Positions 53,649 through 61,528 of a stretch of DNA of 64,000 nucleotides are shown here, piece by piece. The stretch spans positions 1,240,001-1,304,000 of the forward strand of contig CAKKNE010000005.1 in assembly GCA_918797485.1 (NCBI GenBank), given 5' to 3'. A program made the translations under genes and the position numbers. Under the pieces are notes generated by a model. That model searched no databases, had not been told where the DNA came from, and saw nothing but the letters and a program-made list of their open reading frames with translations. Source of the stretch: Pelagomonas calceolata (Eukaryota; Sar; Pelagophyceae; Pelagomonadales; Pelagomonadaceae). Position 1 is the stretch's first letter. Each line of letters begins with the position of its first letter.

Positions 53649-55028
53649 ATGCAGACTCTCCTCCTCGCGCTGTGTGCGGTCGCACACGCCGCGCCCACTG
53701 CAGACCTAGTCACCTCACTGCCTGGCTGGGCCGGCGCGCTCAAGTCCCCGATGTACAGCGGCTACGTGGACGTCGAAGGAATGAAGGTCCACTACCTCTT
53801 CGTCGAGTGCGAGAGCAAGGCGCCGCAGGACGCGCCGGTTCTCGTCTGGTCCAACGGCGGCCCTGGAGCGTCATCTATGTTTGGGTTGTTTGTCGAGCTC
53901 GGCCCGTACATCATGAACCAAAACTCTCTAGAAGCCCAAGGCCCGCCGACGCTCTTCGACAACCCTTATGCATGGACGAAGTCCGGCTCCGTGCTGATGT
54001 TCGACTGGCCGCCTCCAGTTGGTTTCTCGTACTGCGACGACGACCCGACGGGCAAGGGCACGTCCTGCGGCGACTGGGACGACGACCGCTTCTCTACCGT
54101 AGCATATGGCGCCCTGGCGGCATGGTACGGGAAGTTTCCCGAGTTCGGCACTAATGACCTCTACCTGACGGGCGAGAGCTACGCGGGCATCTACATCCCG
54201 CGCCTCGCGAAGTCGATCCTGGAAGGCGGCGACGCCTCATTAAAGGCGCGTTTGCGAGGTTTTGCCGTCGGTGATGCGTGCGCCGGGAACAAAGTGAATT
54301 GTGGTGGTGAGTCGCCATGGTTCAATTTGTTATTCCTCTATGGTCACGGGCAGCTCTCGACGAAGCTCTTCGACAAGGTCACTTCTACTTGTGGCCAGAA
54401 GTACCTCAAGCAGGGCGGCACGGCACCGCCGGGCTGTCGCGCGGTGCTGGAGCGCATGAACACCGCCGCGGCGGGTTACTTCGAGTACAACCTCTACGAC
54501 GAGTGCACGTACGACGACCTACTAAGCAATGGCGCCGTCAACGACTATGTCTGTGGCGGCGGCTCCGCGCTCAACAAGTGGATTCTGCGGGACGATGTGA
54601 GAGAAGCGTTACACGTCCCGACCGACAGTTTATTTTTTGATGGAGATAACGGCGAAGGCATGACGTATAAGCAGACGGAACCGGACCTCATGCCCTTCTA
54701 CCGCAAGGTGGCCCAGAAGACGGACCTGAGGGTACTCGTGTACAACGGCGACGCCGATCCCTCCATCAATTCATTTGTGGCCGAGAACTGGACCGTGGCT
54801 CTAGGGTATGATGAAGTGGAACCGTGGCGCGCCTGGACCCTGGACGGGTGCCGGAAGGTCGGAGGGTATGTGACGCGCTACAGGCAGAACTTCGACTACC
54901 TCACGATCCGGGGGTCGGGCCACATGGTCCCGCAGTTCAAGCCGGCCGCGGCGGCGGCGTTCCTGGAGAACTGGTTGACTGGAGAGGACTATCCGGTTTA
55001 TGTGGCGAACTGCTCTTCGCCTGTGTAA
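53649..55028 (+). CDS. Serine carboxypeptidase (peptidase S10)
   Basis: 459 residues. Signal peptide MQTLLLALCAVAHAAPTADL. The family blocks are complete: VHYLFVECES, PVLVWSNGGPGASSMFGLFVELGP (oxyanion Gly-Gly), SVLMFDWPPPVGFSYCDDDP, LYLTGESYAGIYIPRLAKSI with nucleophile Ser in GESYAG, VLVYNGDADPSINSF with catalytic Asp, and IRGSGHMVPQFKPAAAAAFL with catalytic His. The usual W after S10 DQPxGxGFS is a PPPVGFSYC variant. It is expected to be a vacuolar or secreted acid carboxypeptidase. Confidence 0.95.
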   Translation: MQTLLLALCAVAHAAPTADLVTSLPGWAGALKSPMYSGYVDVEGMKVHYLFVECESKAPQDAPVLVWSNGGPGASSMFGLFVELGPYIMNQNSLEAQGPPTLFDNPYAWTKSGSVLMFDWPPPVGFSYCDDDPTGKGTSCGDWDDDRFSTVAYGALAAWYGKFPEFGTNDLYLTGESYAGIYIPRLAKSILEGGDASLKARLRGFAVGDACAGNKVNCGGESPWFNLLFLYGHGQLSTKLFDKVTSTCGQKYLKQGGTAPPGCRAVLERMNTAAAGYFEYNLYDECTYDDLLSNGAVNDYVCGGGSALNKWILRDDVREALHVPTDSLFFDGDNGEGMTYKQTEPDLMPFYRKVAQKTDLRVLVYNGDADPSINSFVAENWTVALGYDEVEPWRAWTLDGCRKVGGYVTRYRQNFDYLTIRGSGHMVPQFKPAAAAAFLENWLTGEDYPVYVANCSSPV

Positions 55029-55205
55029 GTGTGTACATACGTACTTCCTTGCGAGAGAAAACCCGTGCCCTGCGCAGGATTTTGGACAATCGGGCTGCCC
55101 CAGCGCGCATGCATCGCTGTCCGACGTAGGCAAGGCCCCAGTCGCACTGCCCCGCGCGCACGAATCGCAGCCGCAACGTTTGCACGCATTCCTTCGGCCG
55201 GACAC

Positions 55206-55841
55206 ATGCGAGAAGCGTCACCCCAGTCACCTCAACAGGAGCAGCGCTACCTGCGCGACGTCTTCCGGGAGCGCGGCGACTTATTAGGAGACGGCTGGGC
55301 CGCGGCCCCGCTGCCCGCGCGCGCCGTGCCGCCGTCACCAATGGACGGGAGTCCGGACTCGCCGGCGCGCGTGCCGCCGCCGCTGGAGGCAGAGGAGGAG
55401 CGGGACACGCGCCAGCCCGAGGACACGACGGCGCCGCGCAAATCAGCGGCCGCTTTGCGCGCGACGCTGGCCGACGGCTGGGCCGTGCCGGCGCTGAGTT
55501 CGAAGCGCCGCGACGCGCCCCATAGGGCCGCTTCTACTCCTCAACCATCAGAGCCGAGCGCCCTGGACACCATTGCAGCAAGTGTAGCCTCTATGTTCAC
55601 GTCGCCAGCGTCGGACTCGAGCCGTGGCCAGTCGTACGACCAGTATATGCAAAGCCACGAGAGTCCAAAGCGCGCGCCCCTGATGGACTACGAGACGACG
55701 GCCTCGACGGAGGAGCGGGGGCCCGTGCTCGGCCGCGACGGCTACGACCCGGGGCAGCGGGTCGTGCCCGCGCTCGACGCGTGCGGCTGCGCGTTCGAGA
55801 TGTTCTCGCCGGCGAAGCCGCGGTCGCCGCGGCTTTCATAA
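55206..55841 (+). CDS. Hypothetical disordered protein
   Basis: 211 residues, rich in Pro, Ala, Ser, Asp and Arg, with two related segments RGDLLGDGWAAAPLPARA and ATLADGWAVPALSSKRRD about 65 residues apart and a C terminus DACGCAFEMFSPAKPRSPRL. No folded domain is recognised. Start 55206 (MREASPQSPQQEQRYLRDVF) is taken as the first ATG beyond the neighbouring gene; the frame is open from 55029. Confidence 0.5.
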   Translation: MREASPQSPQQEQRYLRDVFRERGDLLGDGWAAAPLPARAVPPSPMDGSPDSPARVPPPLEAEEERDTRQPEDTTAPRKSAAALRATLADGWAVPALSSKRRDAPHRAASTPQPSEPSALDTIAASVASMFTSPASDSSRGQSYDQYMQSHESPKRAPLMDYETTASTEERGPVLGRDGYDPGQRVVPALDACGCAFEMFSPAKPRSPRLS

Positions 55842-55995
55842 CTGGCATACTAGAAATCCATACTTCCGTTTTTTGTCAGCACCCGCACCATGCTAAAAAA
55901 CTATTCTCCGAGGGGTCAATGCTGAGAGGCCGCTTCCGAACTGCGCGCGCAGCCCCAAGCTTCAAAAACCGCTGTAAGCGCAGCCCATAGCAACC

Positions 55996-56418
55996 ATGAG
56001 CATCATGTCCTGCATCAGCGGTCTGGAATCCATGACCCTCAGCGGCGCGTCGCAGATGGAGGGTAGGGTCACATCTCTGGACGACGGCTACTGCATCACC
56101 GAACGCTACGCGGCCGCCGGTGCGATCCAGCAGGTCGGCGGGCTCGACGGGCTACGCGTGACGATGAACTTTTTATTCATGAACCTGGACATATATCTAC
56201 CTCCCGTCCCGCTCGACCTCCTCGAGATAATGACGCGCGGCCTCGTGGAGATGGTGTGCGACGGCCGCCTCGACGAGGGCAAGGCCGCTGATCTCGCGGT
56301 CGGCCGCGCCGCGATTCTGCTGAATCATGGCGTCTATCTCCCGCTGACGCCCGCCGCCGCGGACTGCCTCTACGCGCTGATCCACGAGCAGGAGAAGTGC
56401 GTCTACTACGGCGAATGA
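55996..56418 (+). CDS. Hypothetical small protein
   Basis: 140 residues: MSIMSCISGLESMTLSGAS, VTSLDDGYCITERYAAAGAI, MNFLFMNLDIYLPPVPLDLL, IMTRGLVEMVCDGRLDEGKA, LTPAAADCLYALIHEQEKCV. It has a hydrophobic helix in the middle and otherwise looks globular and helical. No family is recognised. It converges with UTP18, with about 40 bp between. Confidence 0.6.
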   Translation: MSIMSCISGLESMTLSGASQMEGRVTSLDDGYCITERYAAAGAIQQVGGLDGLRVTMNFLFMNLDIYLPPVPLDLLEIMTRGLVEMVCDGRLDEGKAADLAVGRAAILLNHGVYLPLTPAAADCLYALIHEQEKCVYYGE

Positions 56419-56460
56419 ACCCCCCACCCTGTGTCAAGAAGTAAGAACAAGTTTTGTTAG

Positions 56461-57807
56461 TCAGGGATTCTTCAACCGGTACAGCAGCACGCGCCCGCGG
56501 TCGTTGCCCACGGCTAATAAATCGCCGCCGGAGTTGAAGCCCGCCGCCGTCACGTAGCGCAGCGGCGTCCGCGCCGTCGGCCAGTTCGGCACGACCCTAA
56601 GGTCGCTCCCGAGGCGCACGACCCGCATCGCGTCGCGGGCCCACTTCGACGCCAGCAGACATAGCGTCTCGGAGCACGCCAATGTGGACACGGGCGTCGT
56701 CAGCGACGAGACGGCTTTCTCTGGTGAAGGCGCTTGTTCAGTGGAGAAGGAGGCCGTTCGCGGTACTGTTGTACTGTAAGCGTTGACGACGCCGCTCTCA
56801 CTACCAACGAATAGCCTCGAGCCGCAACACAACAATGCAGAAGTGGGAGACGACCCCTCGTCGGCCCACGTCGCCAGGCAGCGAGAACTCCTCAAATCCC
56901 AGACGTGGACGCGCGCGTCGCCTCCTGAGGCGTAGAGCTTCGTACTATCGTGAGAAAAACACACGGCTCGCGTCGTACCACTCGCCTTCAATTCCGAAGA
57001 ACGCCACTGGCCTCGCGACGCGTCGGCCAACAAGATGCGGCCGTCGTGGGCCGTGAAGGCTAGGGATGCACCGTCACCCGACAGCGCGAAGCGCTCGAGG
57101 GACTTGTCCTTCGACTTTGGAGGCAGCCGCACCTTCGTCGCTTTTTCAGACGCGACGTCATACGCGTAGTAGAAGGGCCGCCTTCCACTCACAATACATA
57201 TATCGGTTTGCGCCCGCCAGGCTAGAGACCTTATAGGTAGGTCGGCCAAGTGACAAGCACCGGCCGTGCCATTCACCTCACCATCAATACGGAAGAACCG
57301 CAAAGTTTTGTCTAAGCCACCGGTAACCAAAAGATCCGTCGACGCATGAAACGCAACACCACTAATCGCCGACTTCGACGGCGCTCGCACGTTCGCGTCC
57401 GTCTCTCTTGCTACTCTGAGATCGCCGTCGTCGTCATCCGACTCGTCGTCCTGGGCCGCCTGGGCCAGGGCGTTCGGCTTTTTCGATGAAGTGGCCCAGT
57501 CTTGTGGGCCCTTCGTTGCTTTGAATCTCGCTCGTAAGCGCTCCTCGAGAGCCGCACCTTTGAGCACGCGGTCCGTCGGCGCCTGGCGTAATTTCTTCAG
57601 TCTCGATGCGCTGCGCAGGTCGACCCTTATATCTTCATCGTCGTCGTCTTGCCAGGCAGGCGCGTCTTCATTTGAGATGTTGTTGCTCTCGGCGTCGCTC
57701 TCGTCCGCGCCGAAGACCTCCCTTTCTAAAACAGCTTCGTCGACGTGGGGCTTCTTCCTGCGAGGTTCGTCGTCGTCGGAGTCGTTCCAGGCTGCTAGGT
57801 CGGCCAT
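56461..57807 (-). CDS. UTP18: UTP18-like WD40 protein of the small-subunit processome
   Basis: 448 residues. The acidic N terminus has the UTP18 pattern: LAAWNDSDDDEPRRKK, APAWQDDDDEDIRVDL, SRLKKLRQAPTDRVLKGAAL, EERLRARFKATKGPQDWA. A seven-bladed WD40 domain follows (ISGVAFHASTDLLVTGGLDK, LADLPIRSLAWRAQTDICIV, GRRPFYYAYDVAS, CFSHDSTKLYASGGDARVHV, WDLRSSRCLATW, FNSGGDLLAVGNDRGRVLLY). UTP18 is needed for 18S rRNA maturation in the nucleolus and recruits the exosome. Confidence 0.9.
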   Translation of the reverse strand: MADLAAWNDSDDDEPRRKKPHVDEAVLEREVFGADESDAESNNISNEDAPAWQDDDDEDIRVDLRSASRLKKLRQAPTDRVLKGAALEERLRARFKATKGPQDWATSSKKPNALAQAAQDDESDDDDGDLRVARETDANVRAPSKSAISGVAFHASTDLLVTGGLDKTLRFFRIDGEVNGTAGACHLADLPIRSLAWRAQTDICIVSGRRPFYYAYDVASEKATKVRLPPKSKDKSLERFALSGDGASLAFTAHDGRILLADASRGQWRSSELKASGTTRAVCFSHDSTKLYASGGDARVHVWDLRSSRCLATWADEGSSPTSALLCCGSRLFVGSESGVVNAYSTTVPRTASFSTEQAPSPEKAVSSLTTPVSTLACSETLCLLASKWARDAMRVVRLGSDLRVVPNWPTARTPLRYVTAAGFNSGGDLLAVGNDRGRVLLYRLKNP

Positions 57808-58478
57808 CGTCCCGTGCTCGGCTGAAACTGCTTGTGCGTCGCTGGACTGCGACAGCGACTCGAGCGATGATCAATGCGTGTCAGCTACGACTGCTGAGGG
57901 ATCTCCCGCGCGCACCGTCGAGCGTCGGGCTCAGCTGCACTCCGCAGCACTTTTGGAGATGGCTTTGTTATATGCTGCTCGTGCGTCGCTGGCCCCGCAG
58001 CGTCGGCAGCGATCAATTTATGATCAATGCGTGTATCAAACGCTGCGAATGCTAGCGGTAGGTGCTCGCGCGTCCCGCTGTCGAGCGCTCGCCTCTCACA
58101 CTGCGCACTCACTTTGGCCTTCGAGGAGTCGAGTGCAGGCCCGAGCCGTGGACCCGTCCGAGTCATCCTTCCTGAATGCACACAGGTCGAAGCCGGCCCT
58201 CCTGTGGTACTAGACTGGTACTAGCTTCGATCATTTCCACGAGCGCCCGGGCCTCGCGTTGTCTCGCGCTCGTCACACAGACCTGCGCGAACGGCCACAC
58301 GCTCGTCGGAGGCAGCCCTCACGCTCAGAGCTCAGAGGCTGCCGACTGCACGCTCCGCGGTGGAGTCAGAGGCAGCCCTCCCACACACCAGCTGCCCTCT
58401 CAGCCGCTGCTGGCACCGCGGCTGGCACGCACGCCCGTCGCTGCGTAGCCGCTCGCACGTCAGCCCTCAGCCGCAACC
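57808..58478. other. Long divergent intergenic region
   Basis: 671 bp between UTP18 and the four-TM gene. It contains repeated TGATCAATGCGTGT near 57868 and 58021, a GCTAGCGG half-palindrome near 58051, and two copies of GGCAGCCCTC near 58313 and 58371. No convincing coding region was seen; the frames here look like composition artefacts. Confidence 0.45.
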
Positions 58479-59222
58479 ATGGGCAAGGGCGGCATGCTCA
58501 GCGCCCAGAAAAAGCTCCTCGAGGCGACGGTCGCCGAGACCGGCGCCCAATTACAACAACAAGAACTGACGTACTACACAGCCAACTTCGGCAACATGAT
58601 GACGATGGCGTCCGTGATTGGTGGGTTCGCCTTCTCGGGCATCCTGATCTCGACGACGTACACGGGCGCCGGCGACGACGACGCGGGCTCCGGTTATATT
58701 GACGGTTCCGACCTGTGGATCTCGTGCACTTTTTATGGGCTGGCATCCGTGTCTGTGGGCGCCTGCATGAGCTGCGCTTTGATCTGCCTCGCGGTCAATG
58801 TAAGGGGGCCCGGCCTGGCGTTGCGGGGGAAGGATGGCTCTCTAAAAAAATCGGTGGATAGCATGCGGCGGTGGCAGAAGATTGCGTTCTACTTCTTGGG
58901 TGCTGGGGTCATTAGTTTCCATTTGGAAGGGCTGGCCTACGCGTGGCTCATGCTGCACCAGGACGGGGCGCAGCTCACAGTTACCATAGCGCTCGGAGCC
59001 TTCCTCGTCTCGATGATCACGGTGCTGGTGGTCATTTGGCGGGCCTTGAGGATAGAGGGCGCCATGGTGCAGGGCATGCTTTCCGAGAACCAGTTCTCCG
59101 AGGCCTATCGACGGCTCGCCGGTCAACAGGACTACGGCGCGACCGAGGCGGCCGAGGAGAAGGAGGAGCCGTCGATGACGGACTCGCTGCTCGCGAGCGT
59201 CGGCCTCGCTGGGGCTGTGTAA
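58479..59222 (+). CDS. Four-transmembrane protein, possibly Orai-like
   Basis: 247 residues with four hydrophobic segments: NMMTMASVIGGFAFSGILIS, ISCTFYGLASVSVGACMSCA, WQKIAFYFLGAGVISFHLEG and VTIALGAFLVSMITVLVVIW. A coiled N terminus (AQKKLLEATVAETGAQLQQQ) and a charged C terminus flank them. The number and spacing of helices and the GGFAFSG first helix recall Orai-type calcium channels, but the selectivity-filter Glu is not evident, so this is only a suggestion. Confidence 0.65.
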   Translation: MGKGGMLSAQKKLLEATVAETGAQLQQQELTYYTANFGNMMTMASVIGGFAFSGILISTTYTGAGDDDAGSGYIDGSDLWISCTFYGLASVSVGACMSCALICLAVNVRGPGLALRGKDGSLKKSVDSMRRWQKIAFYFLGAGVISFHLEGLAYAWLMLHQDGAQLTVTIALGAFLVSMITVLVVIWRALRIEGAMVQGMLSENQFSEAYRRLAGQQDYGATEAAEEKEEPSMTDSLLASVGLAGAV

Positions 59223-59241
59223 TTTTTTGTGTTACTACTTA

Positions 59242-60083
59242 TTAGTAGGGCTCCGCGCCGCGCGCCATCTCTGGCGACGCCGGCGCCGCGGCGTCCGGCG
59301 ACGCGAGCTCTGGCTTCTCTGGTGATGCGGGCGGGGTGTGGTCGTTATTCATCATCTTCCGGATGTCCGCGTCCGTTAAAATCTTGCCTTCGAAGGCGTC
59401 GCTGACTTTGATACAACAACCCTTCTTTGGCATGCACATGAATCCTAAGAAAGTGCACGCCATCGGCACGTACTCGCCTGTGTGGAGTTAGGGTCGCGCT
59501 GACGGCGTGGGGCGCCGGAAATCTGATTTCCACACGAATACTCGCTGCAGTTGGGCAATACGCAGCCGTCGCCGTCCCCCGCGATGTTCAGTCCTAAATC
59601 GTGCGCGAGGCAGCAGCACCGCAGCTCGACGAATAAAAATGTTGCCGGCGGCCGGCAGTAGATCGCTTGACTCCACAGCGTCTTTTCGCCCACGCCGACG
59701 CAGCCCGCGCATAACACAGTATTGTTCTGCTTCAGGACGATCTCGGGCCTTTCGGGGTAGAGCGCCTTCAACGTTATGCAGCAGCCCTTCGCCGGATACA
59801 GGGTATAGCCCAGCACGCCGCAGACCCGCGGCGCGTCGGCCGGCGCGGCCAGGCAGGCGAAGTCCTCCTGGAAGCAACACACCTCGACGTCGCCTGTGTG
59901 AAAGTCAAATGTGACGCGCCCACGCCATCGAGCAGGTCTCGCACTGGTTGCCTTCCACACAGGATCGGGGCCGTCTAAGCAGCCGTCGGGGACCGGGTCG
60001 AAGTAACAGTTCGAACAGCAACACGACTGCAGAATGTAAAATTCGCGCTTGGCCGGCATGAGCAGAGTCTGGGGCAGACACAT
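59242..60083 (-). CDS. Cys-rich protein with two introner elements
   Basis: Repeated Cys-rich units: YILQSCCCSNCYFDPVPDGC, VCCFQEDFACLA, RVCGVLGYTLYPAKGCCITL, VELRCCCLAHDLGL, GCVLPNCSEY, and in the last exon CTFLGFMCMPKKGCCIKVSD, then a Pro/Ala/Ser-rich tail with PASPEKPELASPDAAAPASP. An in-frame structure joins 60083-59534 to 59477-59242. The element at 59894-59962 can be spliced out as a 78-bp GT-AG intron (59883-59960) or read through in frame. That gives about 235 or 261 residues. The start may be 60083 or the Met at 60059. Family and function are unknown. Confidence 0.65.
59478..59537 (-). mobile_element. Introner element, very short copy (60 bp)
   Basis: In gene sense it begins TCGTGTGGAAATCAGATT and ends AACTCCACACAG. 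The flanking 8-mers GCGAGTAT and GCGAGTAC match at 7 of 8 bases. Exact restoration of the pre-insertion frame is not possible with a GT in the duplication; splicing from a GT inside the element (intron 59478-59533) keeps frame and leaves both duplication copies in the protein (SEYSCEYV). Confidence 0.8.
59894..59962 (-). mobile_element. Introner element, short copy (69 bp) with unclear splicing
   Basis: In gene sense it begins CTGTGTGGAAGGCAACCAG and ends TGACTTTCACACAG, matching the start of the 17540 and 26951 copies and their CACGCCATCGAGCAGG block (in the inverse sense). No 8-bp duplication is evident. The element is a multiple of three long and lacks in-frame stops, so the host frame stays open across it. 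Confidence 0.75.
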
Positions 60084-60441
60084 GGCTGTGTGGGGGGCTC
60101 TGTGCGCGGGCTGCCTACGCAATGCTGCTCTCTCCGAGGCAGGGGCAACCCGAGGCTGCCCGGAGACGCCCAGATCTATCTATGAGTCTGCCCGTCTGTT
60201 TAGCAAAGCGCTCTGCCAGATTTGCAATGTCATGCTCAGATCATGAGTGATCGGCGCGGTCGAGCCCGCGAGTCCTCGTCGACTCCTCGGCGGCAAGCAT
60301 ACGAGAGCTACATGGAGCAAGGCACCTTTGCGGTTTTCCCTAGAGCCCGTGTTGCGCTAGATTTTGGGCACCAAGCAGCGTCGCGGTGTAGCCAGCACAA
60401 GCCGCTCAGCACTGCAAAATCTCTCCAAAAAGCTGCCAGCC
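60084..60441. other. Divergent intergenic region
   Basis: It is shared upstream region of the Cys-rich gene and the cyclophilin-like gene. No CTAG palindrome and no gene were seen. Confidence 0.4.
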
Positions 60442-61242
60442 ATGCAGCGCGCCGCCGCCGCGGCGCTCCTCATAGCGATAACGCAGGCCGCCTGGGGCCC
60501 GAGGGAGGCCCTGAAACGCCACGAGGCGGAGCACGACGCGGCGCACGCCAAGGAAGCAGCCGGTGACGTCGCTCATCTAGCGGAAGCTGTGGAAACGAGA
60601 CGAGGCACCGTCGCGGCCATCAAGAAGACCGGTGTGGACATGTACGGGGATAAAAAAGCCATCGACGCCGTCAAGGACCTCCAGGCGGCCACTCGAAGGT
60701 ATCTTGCGGCGAAGTACGGGCAGGCGGATTCCTACACTCTAGATCTTCAAATAAAATTCCCGGAGAGCATGGGCGGAGATAGGGACGTTGTGACCATAGA
60801 AACGGCACCTATCTCATTGATGCCGCACGCCGTGCACGTCTTTCTGGACGCTGCTATTTCGAGGAAAGGCGAGACGTGGCGGTGTGCGTTCCACCGGAAC
60901 GCGGGACATGTTTTACAAGCTTTTCTGAGGGCTCCCGGTGCGAGAGGCCTCGCGTTCCAGGAATATGATGCACAATTCCCTCATGAACGACTGACGCTGG
61001 GTTTCGCGGGGCGACCCGGCGGCCCCGAGTTTTATATTAGCACGGTCGACAACGTGCGCAACCACGGACCGGGCTCTCAGGGCTCGAAGACTGAGGCCGA
61101 CTCGTGCTTCGCGAAAGTTGTCAGTGGCGCGGACGTCGTAGAAAGGATGCGCAAACAACCAGCACCAAAAGGCTTAGGTTTCGTGAACAACAAGGCCGAT
61201 TATATAGTTGTGGAGGACGTTCAGTTGAGGCCGCCCGCGTAA
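60442..61242 (+). CDS. Cyclophilin-like protein with signal peptide
   Basis: 266 residues. Leader MQRAAAAALLIAITQAAWG, then a helical region (AKEAAGDVAHLAEAVETRRG, AVKDLQAATRRYLAAKYG). Residues about 110-266 resemble a cyclophilin barrel seen in algal divergent members: TIETAPISLMPHAVHVFLDA, LTLGFAGRPGGPEFYISTVD, DSCFAKVVSGADVVERM, VVEDVQL. The canonical FHRVI and QGGD catalytic motifs are replaced (FHRNAGHVLQAF), so isomerase activity is doubtful. It is secretory or plastid-directed. Confidence 0.68.
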   Translation: MQRAAAAALLIAITQAAWGPREALKRHEAEHDAAHAKEAAGDVAHLAEAVETRRGTVAAIKKTGVDMYGDKKAIDAVKDLQAATRRYLAAKYGQADSYTLDLQIKFPESMGGDRDVVTIETAPISLMPHAVHVFLDAAISRKGETWRCAFHRNAGHVLQAFLRAPGARGLAFQEYDAQFPHERLTLGFAGRPGGPEFYISTVDNVRNHGPGSQGSKTEADSCFAKVVSGADVVERMRKQPAPKGLGFVNNKADYIVVEDVQLRPPA

Positions 61243-61319
61243 TGATGCTATTAATGTATGCTCCGAATACTCGATAGAGGCCCACGCGCACGCCAATACC
61301 GTACGTAAACCCGCGCGCG

Positions 61320-61343
61320 GCTAGCGGCCTGTAAGACACTAGG
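61320..61343. promoter_or_regulatory. Palindromic CTAG element, consensus copy
   Basis: GCTAGCGGCC then TGTAAGACACTAGG. It is in the 286-bp gap between two head-to-tail rightward genes, about 190 bp upstream of the start at 61529. Confidence 0.55.
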
Positions 61344-61528
61344 CTGAGGCTAGGCATAGGAAGCTAGCTAGCCGGGGCGCGGTGCCGGTGCAGCGCACAC
61401 AACTGGGTGCCTGGGTCGCTTAGCTGCTTCGCATCCGTCATTATTCGTCGCATCCCACGCGCAAAAAGGCTGCCTCCGACCAAGTTAGCACACGCCATTC
61501 CAAGGCAGGGCAGAGGCAGCGGGCAGCC

